Assembly: GCA_031392945.1 (NCBI GenBank)
Contig: JANMVT010000042.1
Coordinates: 1-26,406, forward strand
Direction: 5' to 3'
DNA length: 26,406 nt
Origin: JANYCG01 sp031392945
GTDB taxonomy: Bacteria > Pseudomonadota > Gammaproteobacteria > Burkholderiales > Burkholderiaceae_C
In this document: piece after piece, positions 14,213 to 22,312 of the stretch
Layout: each line of letters starts with the position of its first letter
Numbering within the stretch: the stretch's first letter is position 1
Notes under the pieces: generated by a model
Told to the model about the DNA's origin: nothing
The model's database searches: none
What the model saw: only the letters and a program-made list of their open reading frames with translations
Translations under genes and position numbers: made by a program

Positions 14213-15142
14213 TTGATTTCTGCAATTGGCTCGAATTACGCGGGCGTTCTGCAAGCGGCGCATGACGCGGCTTCTTCACAGCATTATCCGCAAGGCGCGC
14301 TCTACGTGGTGGCCACACCCATCGGCAACCTGGCCGACATCAGCCTGCGCGCCTTGCATGTCCTGTCCCTGGTGGAGAGCATCGCCTGCGAAGACACCCG
14401 CCACACGCAAACCCTGCTGCGCGCCTACGGCATCGACAAATCCGCCGCCCAACTGCTGGCGCTGCACCAGCACAACGAAACCCAGGCCACGGCCCAGGTG
14501 GTTGAGCGCCTGCGCCTGGGCCAGCGTGTGGCCTATGTGAGCGACGCTGGCACGCCCGCCATCAGCGATCCGGGGGCGCGCCTGGTGGCCGGTGTGCGCT
14601 CAGGCGGGCTGAAAGTTGTGCCGCTGCCTGGCGCGAGCAGCGTCACCGCCGCCCTGAGCGTGGCGGGCGTCGTGGCGGATGGCGACGCCGCTTCGGGGTT
14701 CATCTTCGCCGGCTTTCTGAGCGCCAGGGCCGCCGAGCGCGCGCTGGCGGTGCAGGCGCTGGCGGCCGAGGCGCGCAGCGTGGTGCTGCTGGAGGCGCCG
14801 CATCGCATTGTGGCGACCGCCCTGGCGCTGGCCGCGCTGGGCGGGCGCCCCGTCACCATCGGGCGCGAACTGACCAAACAATTCGAGGAGATCGCCACGG
14901 TCCAGGCGCAGGACTTTCCGGCCTGGCTCGGCGAGCAGCCCAACCGCCTGCGCGGCGAGTTTGTGCTGGTACTGCATGCGGCAAAGGCAACTGGGGAGGC
15001 CGGCCAGGATTTGCGGGTGTTGAAACTTCTGTTGGCCGAGTTGCCGCTCAAAACGGCCGTGAAGCTGGCCGCTGACATCCTGGGCGAATCCAGAAACGCC
15101 TTGTACGACGCGGCGCTGGCGCTCAAAAGAGACGCGACGTGA
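14213..15142 (+). CDS. rsmI: 16S rRNA (cytidine 1402-2'-O)-methyltransferase RsmI
   Basis: A 309-residue tetrapyrrole methylase-fold enzyme that uses SAM to 2'-O-methylate C1402 in the ribosomal decoding centre. Diagnostic blocks are LYVVATPIGNLADISLRAL, CEDTRHTQTLL, YVSDAGTPAISDPGARL, PLPGASSVTAALS, GFLSARAAER and LLEAPHRI. No in-frame ATG exists before these blocks. I propose TTG 14213 (ISAIGSNYAG) because GGGGAG lies at 14202-14207, at suitable spacing, and the N-terminal length then fits. The longer TTG 14189 start is a weaker choice. The gene starts two bases from the divergent yraN start, so its ribosome site lies within the first codons of yraN. No lpoA lies between them, unlike E. coli. 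Confidence 0.95.
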   Translation: MISAIGSNYAGVLQAAHDAASSQHYPQGALYVVATPIGNLADISLRALHVLSLVESIACEDTRHTQTLLRAYGIDKSAAQLLALHQHNETQATAQVVERLRLGQRVAYVSDAGTPAISDPGARLVAGVRSGGLKVVPLPGASSVTAALSVAGVVADGDAASGFIFAGFLSARAAERALAVQALAAEARSVVLLEAPHRIVATALALAALGGRPVTIGRELTKQFEEIATVQAQDFPAWLGEQPNRLRGEFVLVLHAAKATGEAGQDLRVLKLLLAELPLKTAVKLAADILGESRNALYDAALALKRDAT

Positions 15143-15276
15143 GGGCGCGCCAATCACCGTTGAGCCTGGCTGGCGCCGCACCGGCCGGCCCCATGATCGA
15201 TGCGGGCGGTTTGCCCAGGCGAATGCCCTGACGGCTGGAAGCTGCACAGGCATGCCTGTCATCACAGGAGTGTAAT
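15143..15276. other. Intergenic stretch after rsmI with no recognised gene
   Basis: No credible reading frame, tRNA or ncRNA was recognised here. I looked for RNase P RNA signatures, because rnpB lies near rsmI in some proteobacteria, and found none. The segment includes GC-rich partial dyads (GGCTGGCGCCGCACCGGCCGGCC region) that could give a weak hairpin. With the repeat and the bases after it, the gene-free gap is about 257 bases. Confidence 0.5.
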
Positions 15277-15325
15277 GCTACTAACTTAGTAGCTAACTAT
15301 GTATATTCCACGAGGGGAAAACGCC
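15277..15325 (+). repeat. Dispersed palindrome-plus-tail repeat, copy D
   Basis: GCTACTAACTTAGTAGC (15277-15293) is an almost perfect palindrome and is followed by a tail beginning TAACTATGTATATTCCACG, then AGGGGAAAACGCC. I used it as the reference copy because its palindrome and tail are both well formed. It lies in the gap between convergent rsmI and the acyl-CoA ligase gene. Confidence 0.7.
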
Positions 15326-15399
15326 AATTTTACCAGTGAAGTCGGGAATTTGACCTTGTGCGGACAACTTCAGCCGCAATTGCGCTGTTTCCACAACGG

Positions 15400-16995
15400 C
15401 TAGGTGAGCAGCTTGTGCAAATTCATCTTTTGAACCTTGCCGGTGGTGGTCAGGGGCAACTCGTCGTCGGTGGTCAGGCGAAATTTGGCTGGCACTTTGT
15501 AGGCAGCCAGTTCCTGTTTGCAAAAGCGTTTGAGCTCGTCAAGGTCGGGCTGTATACCCTCATGCGCGATGATGATGGCCACCAGGACCTCGTCAAGCAG
15601 GGGGTCAGGCATGCCGATCACGTAGGCGGTGCGCACGCTGGGGTGGCGCATGAGGGTTTCTTCAACCTCGATGGGTGCAATGTTGATGCCGCCGCTTTTG
15701 ACCATTTCCTTCTGGCGGCCGCGGTAATAGAGGCGCCCTGCATCGTCGAGCATGCCCAGATCGCCGGTGTGGAAAAAACCGTGTTCGTCAAAGGCCTCGG
15801 CGGTTTTTTGCGGTTCTTTGTAGTAGGCCGAAAACAGCGGCCCCTGAATCCGGATCTCGCCGACTTCCCCCGCAGGCAACACCGCGCCGGTTTCCAGGTG
15901 GCAGATGCGCGCAGTCACACCGGGCAATGGCTGGCCGACCGATTGAAGGCGCACGGCCAGCGGTTCGGCCGCGTCGGTCACGGCGCAGTTGCCATAGGTC
16001 TCGCTCAGGCCGTAGACGTTGCAGATGCCGCGCGCGCCCAAGTCCACCGCCATCGTCAATTGCTCGGGCGTGCCGATCATCGCGCCGCTGCGCAGGCTGG
16101 CCAGGTTGCGGCGGGCGCGGCTGGGGTGGTCTTTGAGCGCCAGCACCATGTTGGGCGTGCCGTACATGATGGTGCAACGCTCGCGTTCGATCAGGGCCAA
16201 GGCTTCTTCCGCGTCAAAGTGCTCCTGCAATACGACGCAGGCGCCGTGGCTCAGGATGTTGGGCAGGGCGTTGACGCTGCCGAAGCTCCAGAACAGCGAC
16301 ACCGCGAGCCAGAGCCGGTCTTCATGCGTGACGTGCTGGCGCTCGCCGATGTGCCAGGCGTTCGTGATCCACAACCGGTGTTGCAGCAGGATGCCCTTGG
16401 GCGCGGCGGTGGAGCCCGAGGTGTAAAGCAGCAGGGCGACGTCGTCAGGCTTCACGGCGCAGGCTGCGGCATCGATGGCGCTGTCGCTCACTTCTTCGCC
16501 CAGGGCGAGCAGGCGCTCCCAGGTCATTTGAACTTCAAGGGAGGCTGCGGACGACGCGTCTGCGCCCAGCCAGACGATGTGGCGCAGTTTCGCAAAGTTG
16601 GCCTCGAACGGCTTCATGCCCTCAAGCATGGCGCGATAGTCGTTTTTGCGGAACCGGTCCACTGCGATCAACACCTCAACCTCGGCATGCGCCAATGAAA
16701 AAGCCATTTCGCGCGGCGTCGCCCAGGTGTTCAAGCCGACCACGACGGCGCCCAGTTGTTGCAGGGCCAAAAACGCAATGATCCATTCGGGCCGGTTGCC
16801 CATCAGGATCGCAACGTGGCTGCCGTGTTTCACCCCCAGCGCACTGAAGCCCTTGGCGGCGCGTCGTGTTTCATGGCGCAGGGCGCGGTAGGTCAGCCGG
16901 GTGGCGCCTGCAACAACGGCTTCGCGGTCGCCGAATCGCCGTGCCTGTTCATCAAGCAGGGCGGGTATGGTGGGGCTGCCGGGCATGTCGCTCAT
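15400..16995 (-). CDS. Acyl-CoA ligase (AMP-forming, ANL superfamily)
   Basis: A 531-residue cytoplasmic enzyme that activates a carboxylic acid to its acyl-AMP and then CoA thioester. Core motifs: the phosphate loop LLLYTSGSTAAPKG (TSGST at 192-196), GLSETYGN, HTGDLGMLDDAGRLYYRGRQKEMVKSGGINIAPIEVE (given here only to name its key residues: the TGD aspartate, the GR arginine and hinge region), and the catalytic lysine K520 in TTTGKVQK. The fold is complete. It is the last gene of the long catabolic operon, 26 bases after the flavin monooxygenase, so it probably activates an acid made by the upstream oxygenases. The start ATG 16995 lacks a clear Shine-Dalgarno sequence; an ATG three codons in is an alternative. 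The substrate is unknown. Confidence 0.92.
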   Translation of the reverse strand: MSDMPGSPTIPALLDEQARRFGDREAVVAGATRLTYRALRHETRRAAKGFSALGVKHGSHVAILMGNRPEWIIAFLALQQLGAVVVGLNTWATPREMAFSLAHAEVEVLIAVDRFRKNDYRAMLEGMKPFEANFAKLRHIVWLGADASSAASLEVQMTWERLLALGEEVSDSAIDAAACAVKPDDVALLLYTSGSTAAPKGILLQHRLWITNAWHIGERQHVTHEDRLWLAVSLFWSFGSVNALPNILSHGACVVLQEHFDAEEALALIERERCTIMYGTPNMVLALKDHPSRARRNLASLRSGAMIGTPEQLTMAVDLGARGICNVYGLSETYGNCAVTDAAEPLAVRLQSVGQPLPGVTARICHLETGAVLPAGEVGEIRIQGPLFSAYYKEPQKTAEAFDEHGFFHTGDLGMLDDAGRLYYRGRQKEMVKSGGINIAPIEVEETLMRHPSVRTAYVIGMPDPLLDEVLVAIIIAHEGIQPDLDELKRFCKQELAAYKVPAKFRLTTDDELPLTTTGKVQKMNLHKLLT

Positions 16996-17021
16996 GGGGT
17001 CGTTCTCGCTCGGTTGAAATT

Positions 17022-18098
17022 TCAGGGGTTCATCAAGGGCAGGACTTGTTCGGCCATCAAGACCATGGAGCCACGCGCCAGGGCGCGGTCGGTCCAGTCG
17101 ACGCCGGCGTAAAGCAGGGTGCCGAATTCGCCCGTCTCTTCTTTCAGCGCGTGCAATTGGTCGGCCACTCTGGCCGGTGAGCCGTGAATCACCAATTTGG
17201 CAATGACTTGCTCCAGCGTCACGCTGTCGTCGGATTGTTTGGGGTCACTCTTGAACACGCCCAGGGCGCCACGGCGTTTGAGTTTGCTGAACAGCGTGCG
17301 GTAGTAGTAGTAATACGGGCCGTCGCTGCCCAGGGCGTAGGCGGCGGCGGCCTTGTCGTCTTTCGCGACAAACACCGTTTTGGCGATGCGCCAGTTGGCC
17401 GGGTCGGCCACGCGGTTGATGCGCGCGCAGCCTTCGACGTATTTGCCCCAATGGCTTTTGACCCAGAGCGGCAGCAGGAAGTTGGCCGAGATCGGGTCCC
17501 AGCCGCGCGCCGCCGCCTCGGTGATGCCTTGCGAGAACGGGGCCACCGCCGTCACCACGATGGGCGGGTGCGGGCGCTGCAAAGGTTTGGGGATGGTGCC
17601 CATGCCGGTGTCGGGCATGTAGGTGCGCGCTGTTGAAACATTCCAATGCTCGCCCTTGATGTTGTAGGGCGGCTCGCTGGCCCAGATTTGCAGCACCTGG
17701 TTGATGGCCTCCAGAAACATGGCCGGACGCGGCAAGTCCATGTTGCCAAAGGCTTCGGCGTCGGACGGCAAGGCCCCGGGACTGATGCCCAGGATGAAGC
17801 GCCCGCCCAACAGATGGTCCAGCATGGCGATGTGCGCTGCCACAGTGACCGGGTGGTGGTTGGGCATGTTCAAGGTGCCGGTGCCCAATTTCATCTGCCT
17901 GGTGGCGTCCACCAGGGTCGCGAGAAACAGCGCCGAAGAGGTGATGTTCTCCTCGGGGTCGGTGGCGTGTTCGCCCACGTAGCCTTCCGTGAAACCCAGT
18001 TGGTCGGCCAGGATGAATGCCTCGCGGTCTTCCTTCAGGGAGACCTGCCAGTCTTTGCCGATGGGATGCATCGGCATGGTGAAAAAACCCAGTTTCAT
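17022..18098 (-). CDS. LLM-class flavin-dependent monooxygenase (limonene monooxygenase-like subgroup)
   Basis: A 358-residue bacterial luciferase-like TIM-barrel protein. MKLGFFTMPMHPIGKDW is its first strand, LGFTEGYVGEHATDPEENITSS the region near the flavin and substrate, GTLNMPNHHPVTVAAHIAMLDHL the central block, and GRFILGISPGALPSDAEAFG the FMN phosphate region. Members use reduced flavin (FMNH2) and O2 for hydroxylation, epoxidation or Baeyer-Villiger-like chemistry and need a separate flavin reductase, which is not seen in this window. The start is ATG 18098, behind GGAG at good spacing; the frame to 18179 is an artefact. It lies 28 bases after the IclR gene, in the operon with a type I BVMO. 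Confidence 0.88.
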   Translation of the reverse strand: MKLGFFTMPMHPIGKDWQVSLKEDREAFILADQLGFTEGYVGEHATDPEENITSSALFLATLVDATRQMKLGTGTLNMPNHHPVTVAAHIAMLDHLLGGRFILGISPGALPSDAEAFGNMDLPRPAMFLEAINQVLQIWASEPPYNIKGEHWNVSTARTYMPDTGMGTIPKPLQRPHPPIVVTAVAPFSQGITEAAARGWDPISANFLLPLWVKSHWGKYVEGCARINRVADPANWRIAKTVFVAKDDKAAAAYALGSDGPYYYYYRTLFSKLKRRGALGVFKSDPKQSDDSVTLEQVIAKLVIHGSPARVADQLHALKEETGEFGTLLYAGVDWTDRALARGSMVLMAEQVLPLMNP

Positions 18099-18126
18099 GG
18101 AGAACTCCGGAATGTCAGTGTCAATA

Positions 18127-18897
18127 TCAATGGATGGCGGCTTGCGGTTGCGGCTTGAAATTGCCCAGGCTGCGCTCAACCTGTTCCGCGCAACCGCGCG
18201 CGGCTACGATCAACTTGCGCTCATGCGACTTGGTGGCGCGCCGGCCTATGACCGAGACATGGATCGCCGCCGCCAGCGGGCCGGCCGCCTGGCGGATGGG
18301 CACCGCGTATCCGACGATGCCGTCCACGCCTTCTTCGTCGCTTTTCGCATAACCCTGGCTGCGTATGCGCTTGAATTCGGCGTCCAGCGCCTGCGGCTCG
18401 ACGATGGTGTTGGCGGTCAATTTTTTGAGCGGGCCAGACAGCGCGCGCGACGCGAGGCGCGGGTCGAAGGCGGCAAACAATTTGCCGGTGGCGGTGCTGT
18501 GCAGGAACAGCGACTCGCCCAGCCGGATGTCGAGTGAAATGCGTTGTGTGCCCATGCAGCGGTCCGCGTAAAAAACGCGTTGGCCCAGGCTCATGCCCAG
18601 GTAAACATCGTCACCCACCGCCTTGGCCAGATCCAGCAGATGCCGGCGCGCCAGCGTGCGCACGTCGAGCGAACTGACGATGGACAGGGCGACGCCTGCG
18701 GCGCGCGGGCCAATCGAATATTGCAGGTCGTCGTTCACGGCCAGCATCTCGGCCGCCACCATGGTTTGCAGCATGTTGTGCACGCTGCTGACAGGCAGGC
18801 CCAGCGCCTCTTTGATCTCGGTCAGGCGCAAGCCGCCCTTGTGCTGGACCAGGAGGCCCAACACGTCGAAACTGCGCAAATAACGGTCAGGGCTCAT
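18127..18897 (-). CDS. IclR-family transcriptional regulator
   Basis: A 256-residue regulator. The winged helix-turn-helix occupies about residues 5-60 (RYLRSFDVLGLLVQH, then LTEIKEALGLPVSSVHNMLQTM), followed by the IclR effector domain (LFLHSTATGKLFAAF, GYAKSDEEGVDGIVGYAVPI, LAAAIHVSVIGRRAT). It starts at ATG 18897, overlapping the upstream BVMO stop by four bases (ATGA), and ends 28 bases before the LLM gene. Being translated within the catabolic operon, it probably controls that operon in response to its substrate or an intermediate, often as an activator in this family. The operator was not identified; the operon's promoter probably lies beyond the right edge of the window. Confidence 0.92.
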   Translation of the reverse strand: MSPDRYLRSFDVLGLLVQHKGGLRLTEIKEALGLPVSSVHNMLQTMVAAEMLAVNDDLQYSIGPRAAGVALSIVSSLDVRTLARRHLLDLAKAVGDDVYLGMSLGQRVFYADRCMGTQRISLDIRLGESLFLHSTATGKLFAAFDPRLASRALSGPLKKLTANTIVEPQALDAEFKRIRSQGYAKSDEEGVDGIVGYAVPIRQAAGPLAAAIHVSVIGRRATKSHERKLIVAARGCAEQVERSLGNFKPQPQAAIH

Positions 18898-20495
18898 GGA
18901 AGTGCCGCCATGGTGAAGCCTTTATAAGCCTGGTCAGCGACTTGCTGGCATTCTTTGCGGTACACGCCGATCTTCGCCACGTAGGGCATGAAAACGCGGG
19001 GCTTGCCGGGAATATTGGCGCCAAGGAACCAGGAGTTGGCCGTGGGGAACAGGGTTTTGTTGGCAGCTTCGTTCACATGCCCGACCCAGGCGTCTTCGGC
19101 AGGCTTTGTGGCTTCGATCACGGCCAGGCCTTTGCTGCGCAGGTACGCCAGGCAGTCGCTGATCCACTCGACGTGCTGCTCAATGCCGACAATCATGTTG
19201 ACCAGCACTGAGGGGCTGCCGGCGCCGGTGATGATGAACAGGTTTGGGAACTGGTGGGTCATCAAACCCAGGTAGGTGCGTGGCCCGCTGGCCCATTTCG
19301 TTGACAAAGCCTGGCCGCCACAACCACGGATGTCGATGTTGAGCACGGCGCCGGTCAAGGCGTCGTAACCAGTGGCGCAGACGAGGGCATCAAGTTCATG
19401 GGCCGCATCGCTGGTTCGCGCGCTGTTGGAAGTCACCTCGGTAATGGGGGTTTTCTTCAGGTCGACGAGCAGGACGTTGCTGCGGTTGTAGGTTTCAAAA
19501 TAGCCGGTGTCCACGCAGATGCGTTTGGTTCCCAGAGGGTGGTCCTTCGGACACAATGACTCGGCCACGTCCGGATCCTTGACGATATGCCTGATCCTGG
19601 AGCGCACGAATTCGGCAATCGTGTCGTTTGAGCGCTTGTCGGCCATCAGGTCGGTGAAAGCATGCATAAAATTGACGCCGCCCTGGCTCCAGCGCCGCTG
19701 GTATTCGTGCTGACGTTCCTCTTCACTTACCTGCGATGCGGCCCTGTCACTGAATTCGTACAAGGTGCCGACTTCTCTGGCGCGGGTGCGGTGCTCGCGG
19801 TAGGCCGCCTTCCATGCCTGCTGCGCTTCAGCCGTCAGCGGCGCGTTCCAGGCCGGAATCGAGAAGTTGGCGGTGCGCTGGAAAACCACCAGTTTCTGCG
19901 CCTGCTTTGCGATGGCAGGAATCGCCTGAATGCCCGATGAACCGGTGCCTATGACGCCGACCCGCAGCCCCGTGAAGTCGACTCCCTCATGCGGCCACGC
20001 GCCTGTGTGGTAAATCTTGCCGCTGAAGTTGGCGATGCCCGGCAGATCGGGCAGGCGGGGGATCGACAAAGCGCCAGTGGCCATCACGCAGAATTGGGCC
20101 CTTGTGCACAGGCCGGTGTCGGTGCGCAGGTCCCAGCAGCCCGCTTGCTCATCGAACGTTGCAGTCTGGACGCGCGTGTTGAAGCTGATGTCACGACGCA
20201 GGTCAAAACGCTCTGCCACGTGCTGGATGTAGCGCAGGATTTCGGGCTGGCCAGCATATTTTTCAGTCCAGATCCATTGCTGTTCGAGCTCGCTGGAGAA
20301 CGAGTACGAGTACTGAAGGCTCTCCACGTCGCAGCGGGCGCCGGGGTAGCGGTTCCAGTACCACACGCCCCCCACGTCAGCGGCAGCTTCCAGGACTCGC
20401 GCCGAAAAGCCCATGGCGCGCAGGCGATGCAGCATGTGCAGTCCGGCGAAGCCTGCGCCGATGATGACGACGTCAAATTGCTGTGTTGGCTGCAT
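18894..20495 (-). CDS. Type I Baeyer-Villiger / flavin-containing monooxygenase
   Basis: A 533-residue FAD- and NADPH-dependent enzyme. The FAD motif is GAGFAG (13-18), the BVMO fingerprint FxGxxxHxxxWP is met by FSGKIYHTGAWP (157-168), and the NADPH motif is GTGSSG (183-188). GGVWYWNRYPGARCDVES is typical of cyclohexanone/phenylacetone monooxygenase relatives. These enzymes insert oxygen beside a ketone to give an ester or lactone. The length matches the family (about 530-550). It lies 32 bases after the ThDP-enzyme gene and overlaps the IclR gene. A cyclic or terpenoid ketone is a reasonable substrate guess, but acyclic or aromatic ketones are equally allowed by sequence. Confidence 0.93.
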   Translation of the reverse strand: MQPTQQFDVVIIGAGFAGLHMLHRLRAMGFSARVLEAAADVGGVWYWNRYPGARCDVESLQYSYSFSSELEQQWIWTEKYAGQPEILRYIQHVAERFDLRRDISFNTRVQTATFDEQAGCWDLRTDTGLCTRAQFCVMATGALSIPRLPDLPGIANFSGKIYHTGAWPHEGVDFTGLRVGVIGTGSSGIQAIPAIAKQAQKLVVFQRTANFSIPAWNAPLTAEAQQAWKAAYREHRTRAREVGTLYEFSDRAASQVSEEERQHEYQRRWSQGGVNFMHAFTDLMADKRSNDTIAEFVRSRIRHIVKDPDVAESLCPKDHPLGTKRICVDTGYFETYNRSNVLLVDLKKTPITEVTSNSARTSDAAHELDALVCATGYDALTGAVLNIDIRGCGGQALSTKWASGPRTYLGLMTHQFPNLFIITGAGSPSVLVNMIVGIEQHVEWISDCLAYLRSKGLAVIEATKPAEDAWVGHVNEAANKTLFPTANSWFLGANIPGKPRVFMPYVAKIGVYRKECQQVADQAYKGFTMAALP

Positions 20496-20527
20496 CTGTG
20501 CTTCGTGGGGTCAGTTGCTTGGCGGGC

Positions 20528-22270
20528 TCAGCTCTTGCGGCGTTCGTGTTCAACCGTTTCCATCAGGAACGCGGCGGCGACCGAGGCATTGATTTTGCAG
20601 TCCAGCAGAATCGGGCCTTGCGGGTTCTTCAACGTGGGGGCCAGCTTTGCCAACTCATCGAGGGTTCGCACAGTGAAGGCCTCAAAACCAAACGCCTGGG
20701 CAATGGGCGCGAAATCGATGTCGGCAAACACGGCTGTGGACACTGGCATGTCGCGCATTTTCAGGTAGTGCAATTCAGCCCCATAGGCGCCGTCGTTCAT
20801 CAAGACGATCACCAGCGAGATGCCTTCGCGCGCGGCAGTCTCCAGCTCGCTCAAGGTCATCAGGAAACCGCCATCGCCGATGAACAAAACCGTAGTGCGG
20901 TCCGGCGTGCCGCAGGCAAAGCCCAGGGCCGTGCCAAAACCCATGCCGATGGAGGCAAAGTCCACCGTGTTCTTGATGCAGTCCGGGCCGGGCACATCGA
21001 TGTATGGCATGATTTGCAGGAAATTTCCGGCGTCATAGACCGCATTGCGATTGGCGGGCAGCAGTTGATTGACCGCCATCGCCAGCGACCGCGGGTCCAT
21101 CGTGCGGGCGGTGTGGGCGCTCTGGAATTCGGCGGCGAGGTCGATCTGGGCCAGGCGCTGGCGGGTGTCTGCCGTGTAAAGAAGCTTGTCGGACTCGGGC
21201 CGCAGCGCCAGCGCTTCAAGCAACTGTTCAGCGGCGTCTTTGGCATCGGCAATGAGTGCCACGTCGGCATGGAACCAGCGCCCGATGTTGGCGTGTTTCA
21301 GGTCCACCTGGATCAAGGGCACGTGGCCCGGCAAGGAAGTGCCAAAACTGGTGGTGCGCTGGTTCAGGCCGGCGCCGAAGGCAACAATGCAGTCGGCTTC
21401 GTCAATCAGCCTGCGGCCGGGGGCATGTGAAAATGACCCGACGATGCCGACGTTGTAAGCGTGGCCGCGAAACATGTCTTTGGCTTTGAGCGTGGTGGCG
21501 AGCACGGCGCCGACCCTTTCTGCCAGCCGCTCAATGGCGTCACGGGCGCCAGCGCGATGGGCGCCCAAACCGACGACGAACAGGGGTTTGCGGCTTTTTT
21601 GCAAAATAGCGACTGCGGCGTCAATGGCTGCCATCCGGGCGGGGTTGCGTTGCACCGCCAAGGGCGCAGCGGGTGCGGGGTCGCCCATGGGGCCGGGATA
21701 GTCCACCTGGCCGAACTGCACGTTCATGGGCAGCAGCAAGGCAACACATCCGCCGTTGCGGGTCGCGCCAATGGCCTTGGCCAAGGTCAGCCGGGCGCTG
21801 TCTGGATCGCTTGCCTGAAATGTCTTCAAACCGGTCGCTGCAAACACGCCCGCCACGTTGAATTCCTTGGTGTCTGCTTCCGCGCCGCCCATGGCCAGCG
21901 GGTTGAGCGAACTGGCACCGAAGATCAGCAATACTTTCGAGCCGGTGCGTTGCGCATAAGCCGCGCCGTGCATGCCGTTGGCCGTGGCCGGGCCGCGCCC
22001 GATGATGGCCACGCCCAGTTTGCCGGTGCCGGCTGAGTAGCCTTCGGCCATGGCGATGGCGTTGTTTTCGTGTCGGGCAGCGTAAAAGCGCACGCCTATG
22101 GCATCGAGCGTGGTGACCAAGAGCGCGGTGTCGTCGCTCATCAGGCCAAAGACGGTCTCGATGCCGTGGCTTTTGATATCGCGTGCGAGGGCTTCAAAAG
22201 CCGGTATGGTGGCGGGGATATTGACGGGCTTGGCCAGTGCCGCGTCCGGACGCGTCTCGATTGATGTCAT
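20528..22270 (-). CDS. Thiamine diphosphate-dependent enzyme (acetolactate synthase-like fold)
   Basis: A 580-residue three-domain ThDP enzyme. The N-terminal PYR domain has FGLMSDDTALL and the catalytic glutamate in ARHENNAIAMAEGYS (E68). The central domain covers about 205-360. The C-terminal PP domain has GDGGFLMTLSELETA (from 465) and the closing N492-D493 of the ThDP/Mg motif, followed by GAYGAEL. It resembles acetolactate synthase, benzoylformate decarboxylase and cyclohexane-1,2-dione hydrolase; with no small ALS subunit nearby and oxygenases next door, a catabolic C-C lyase or decarboxylase is more likely than amino-acid synthesis. It follows livG by 42 bases. The reaction cannot be fixed from sequence alone. 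Confidence 0.88.
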   Translation of the reverse strand: MTSIETRPDAALAKPVNIPATIPAFEALARDIKSHGIETVFGLMSDDTALLVTTLDAIGVRFYAARHENNAIAMAEGYSAGTGKLGVAIIGRGPATANGMHGAAYAQRTGSKVLLIFGASSLNPLAMGGAEADTKEFNVAGVFAATGLKTFQASDPDSARLTLAKAIGATRNGGCVALLLPMNVQFGQVDYPGPMGDPAPAAPLAVQRNPARMAAIDAAVAILQKSRKPLFVVGLGAHRAGARDAIERLAERVGAVLATTLKAKDMFRGHAYNVGIVGSFSHAPGRRLIDEADCIVAFGAGLNQRTTSFGTSLPGHVPLIQVDLKHANIGRWFHADVALIADAKDAAEQLLEALALRPESDKLLYTADTRQRLAQIDLAAEFQSAHTARTMDPRSLAMAVNQLLPANRNAVYDAGNFLQIMPYIDVPGPDCIKNTVDFASIGMGFGTALGFACGTPDRTTVLFIGDGGFLMTLSELETAAREGISLVIVLMNDGAYGAELHYLKMRDMPVSTAVFADIDFAPIAQAFGFEAFTVRTLDELAKLAPTLKNPQGPILLDCKINASVAAAFLMETVEHERRKS

Positions 22271-22312
22271 GGGGTTTCCAGAGACGGGTGATTTATAAAA
22301 TCGGAAACTGGT

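Noticed and set aside
15143..15276. Possible RNase P RNA gene after rsmI
   Set aside because: The segment is too short and lacks recognisable rnpB core motifs such as GAGGAAAGTCCGGGC.
15358..16698. Plus-strand open frame of 446 codons opposite the acyl-CoA ligase
   Set aside because: Antisense shadow of a gene with complete ANL motifs.
21593..21610. GCTTTTTTGCAAAATAGC inside the ThDP enzyme gene as another dispersed repeat
   Set aside because: It is 18 rather than 17 bases, lacks the tail in either orientation and encodes an ordinary stretch of the linker between domains.
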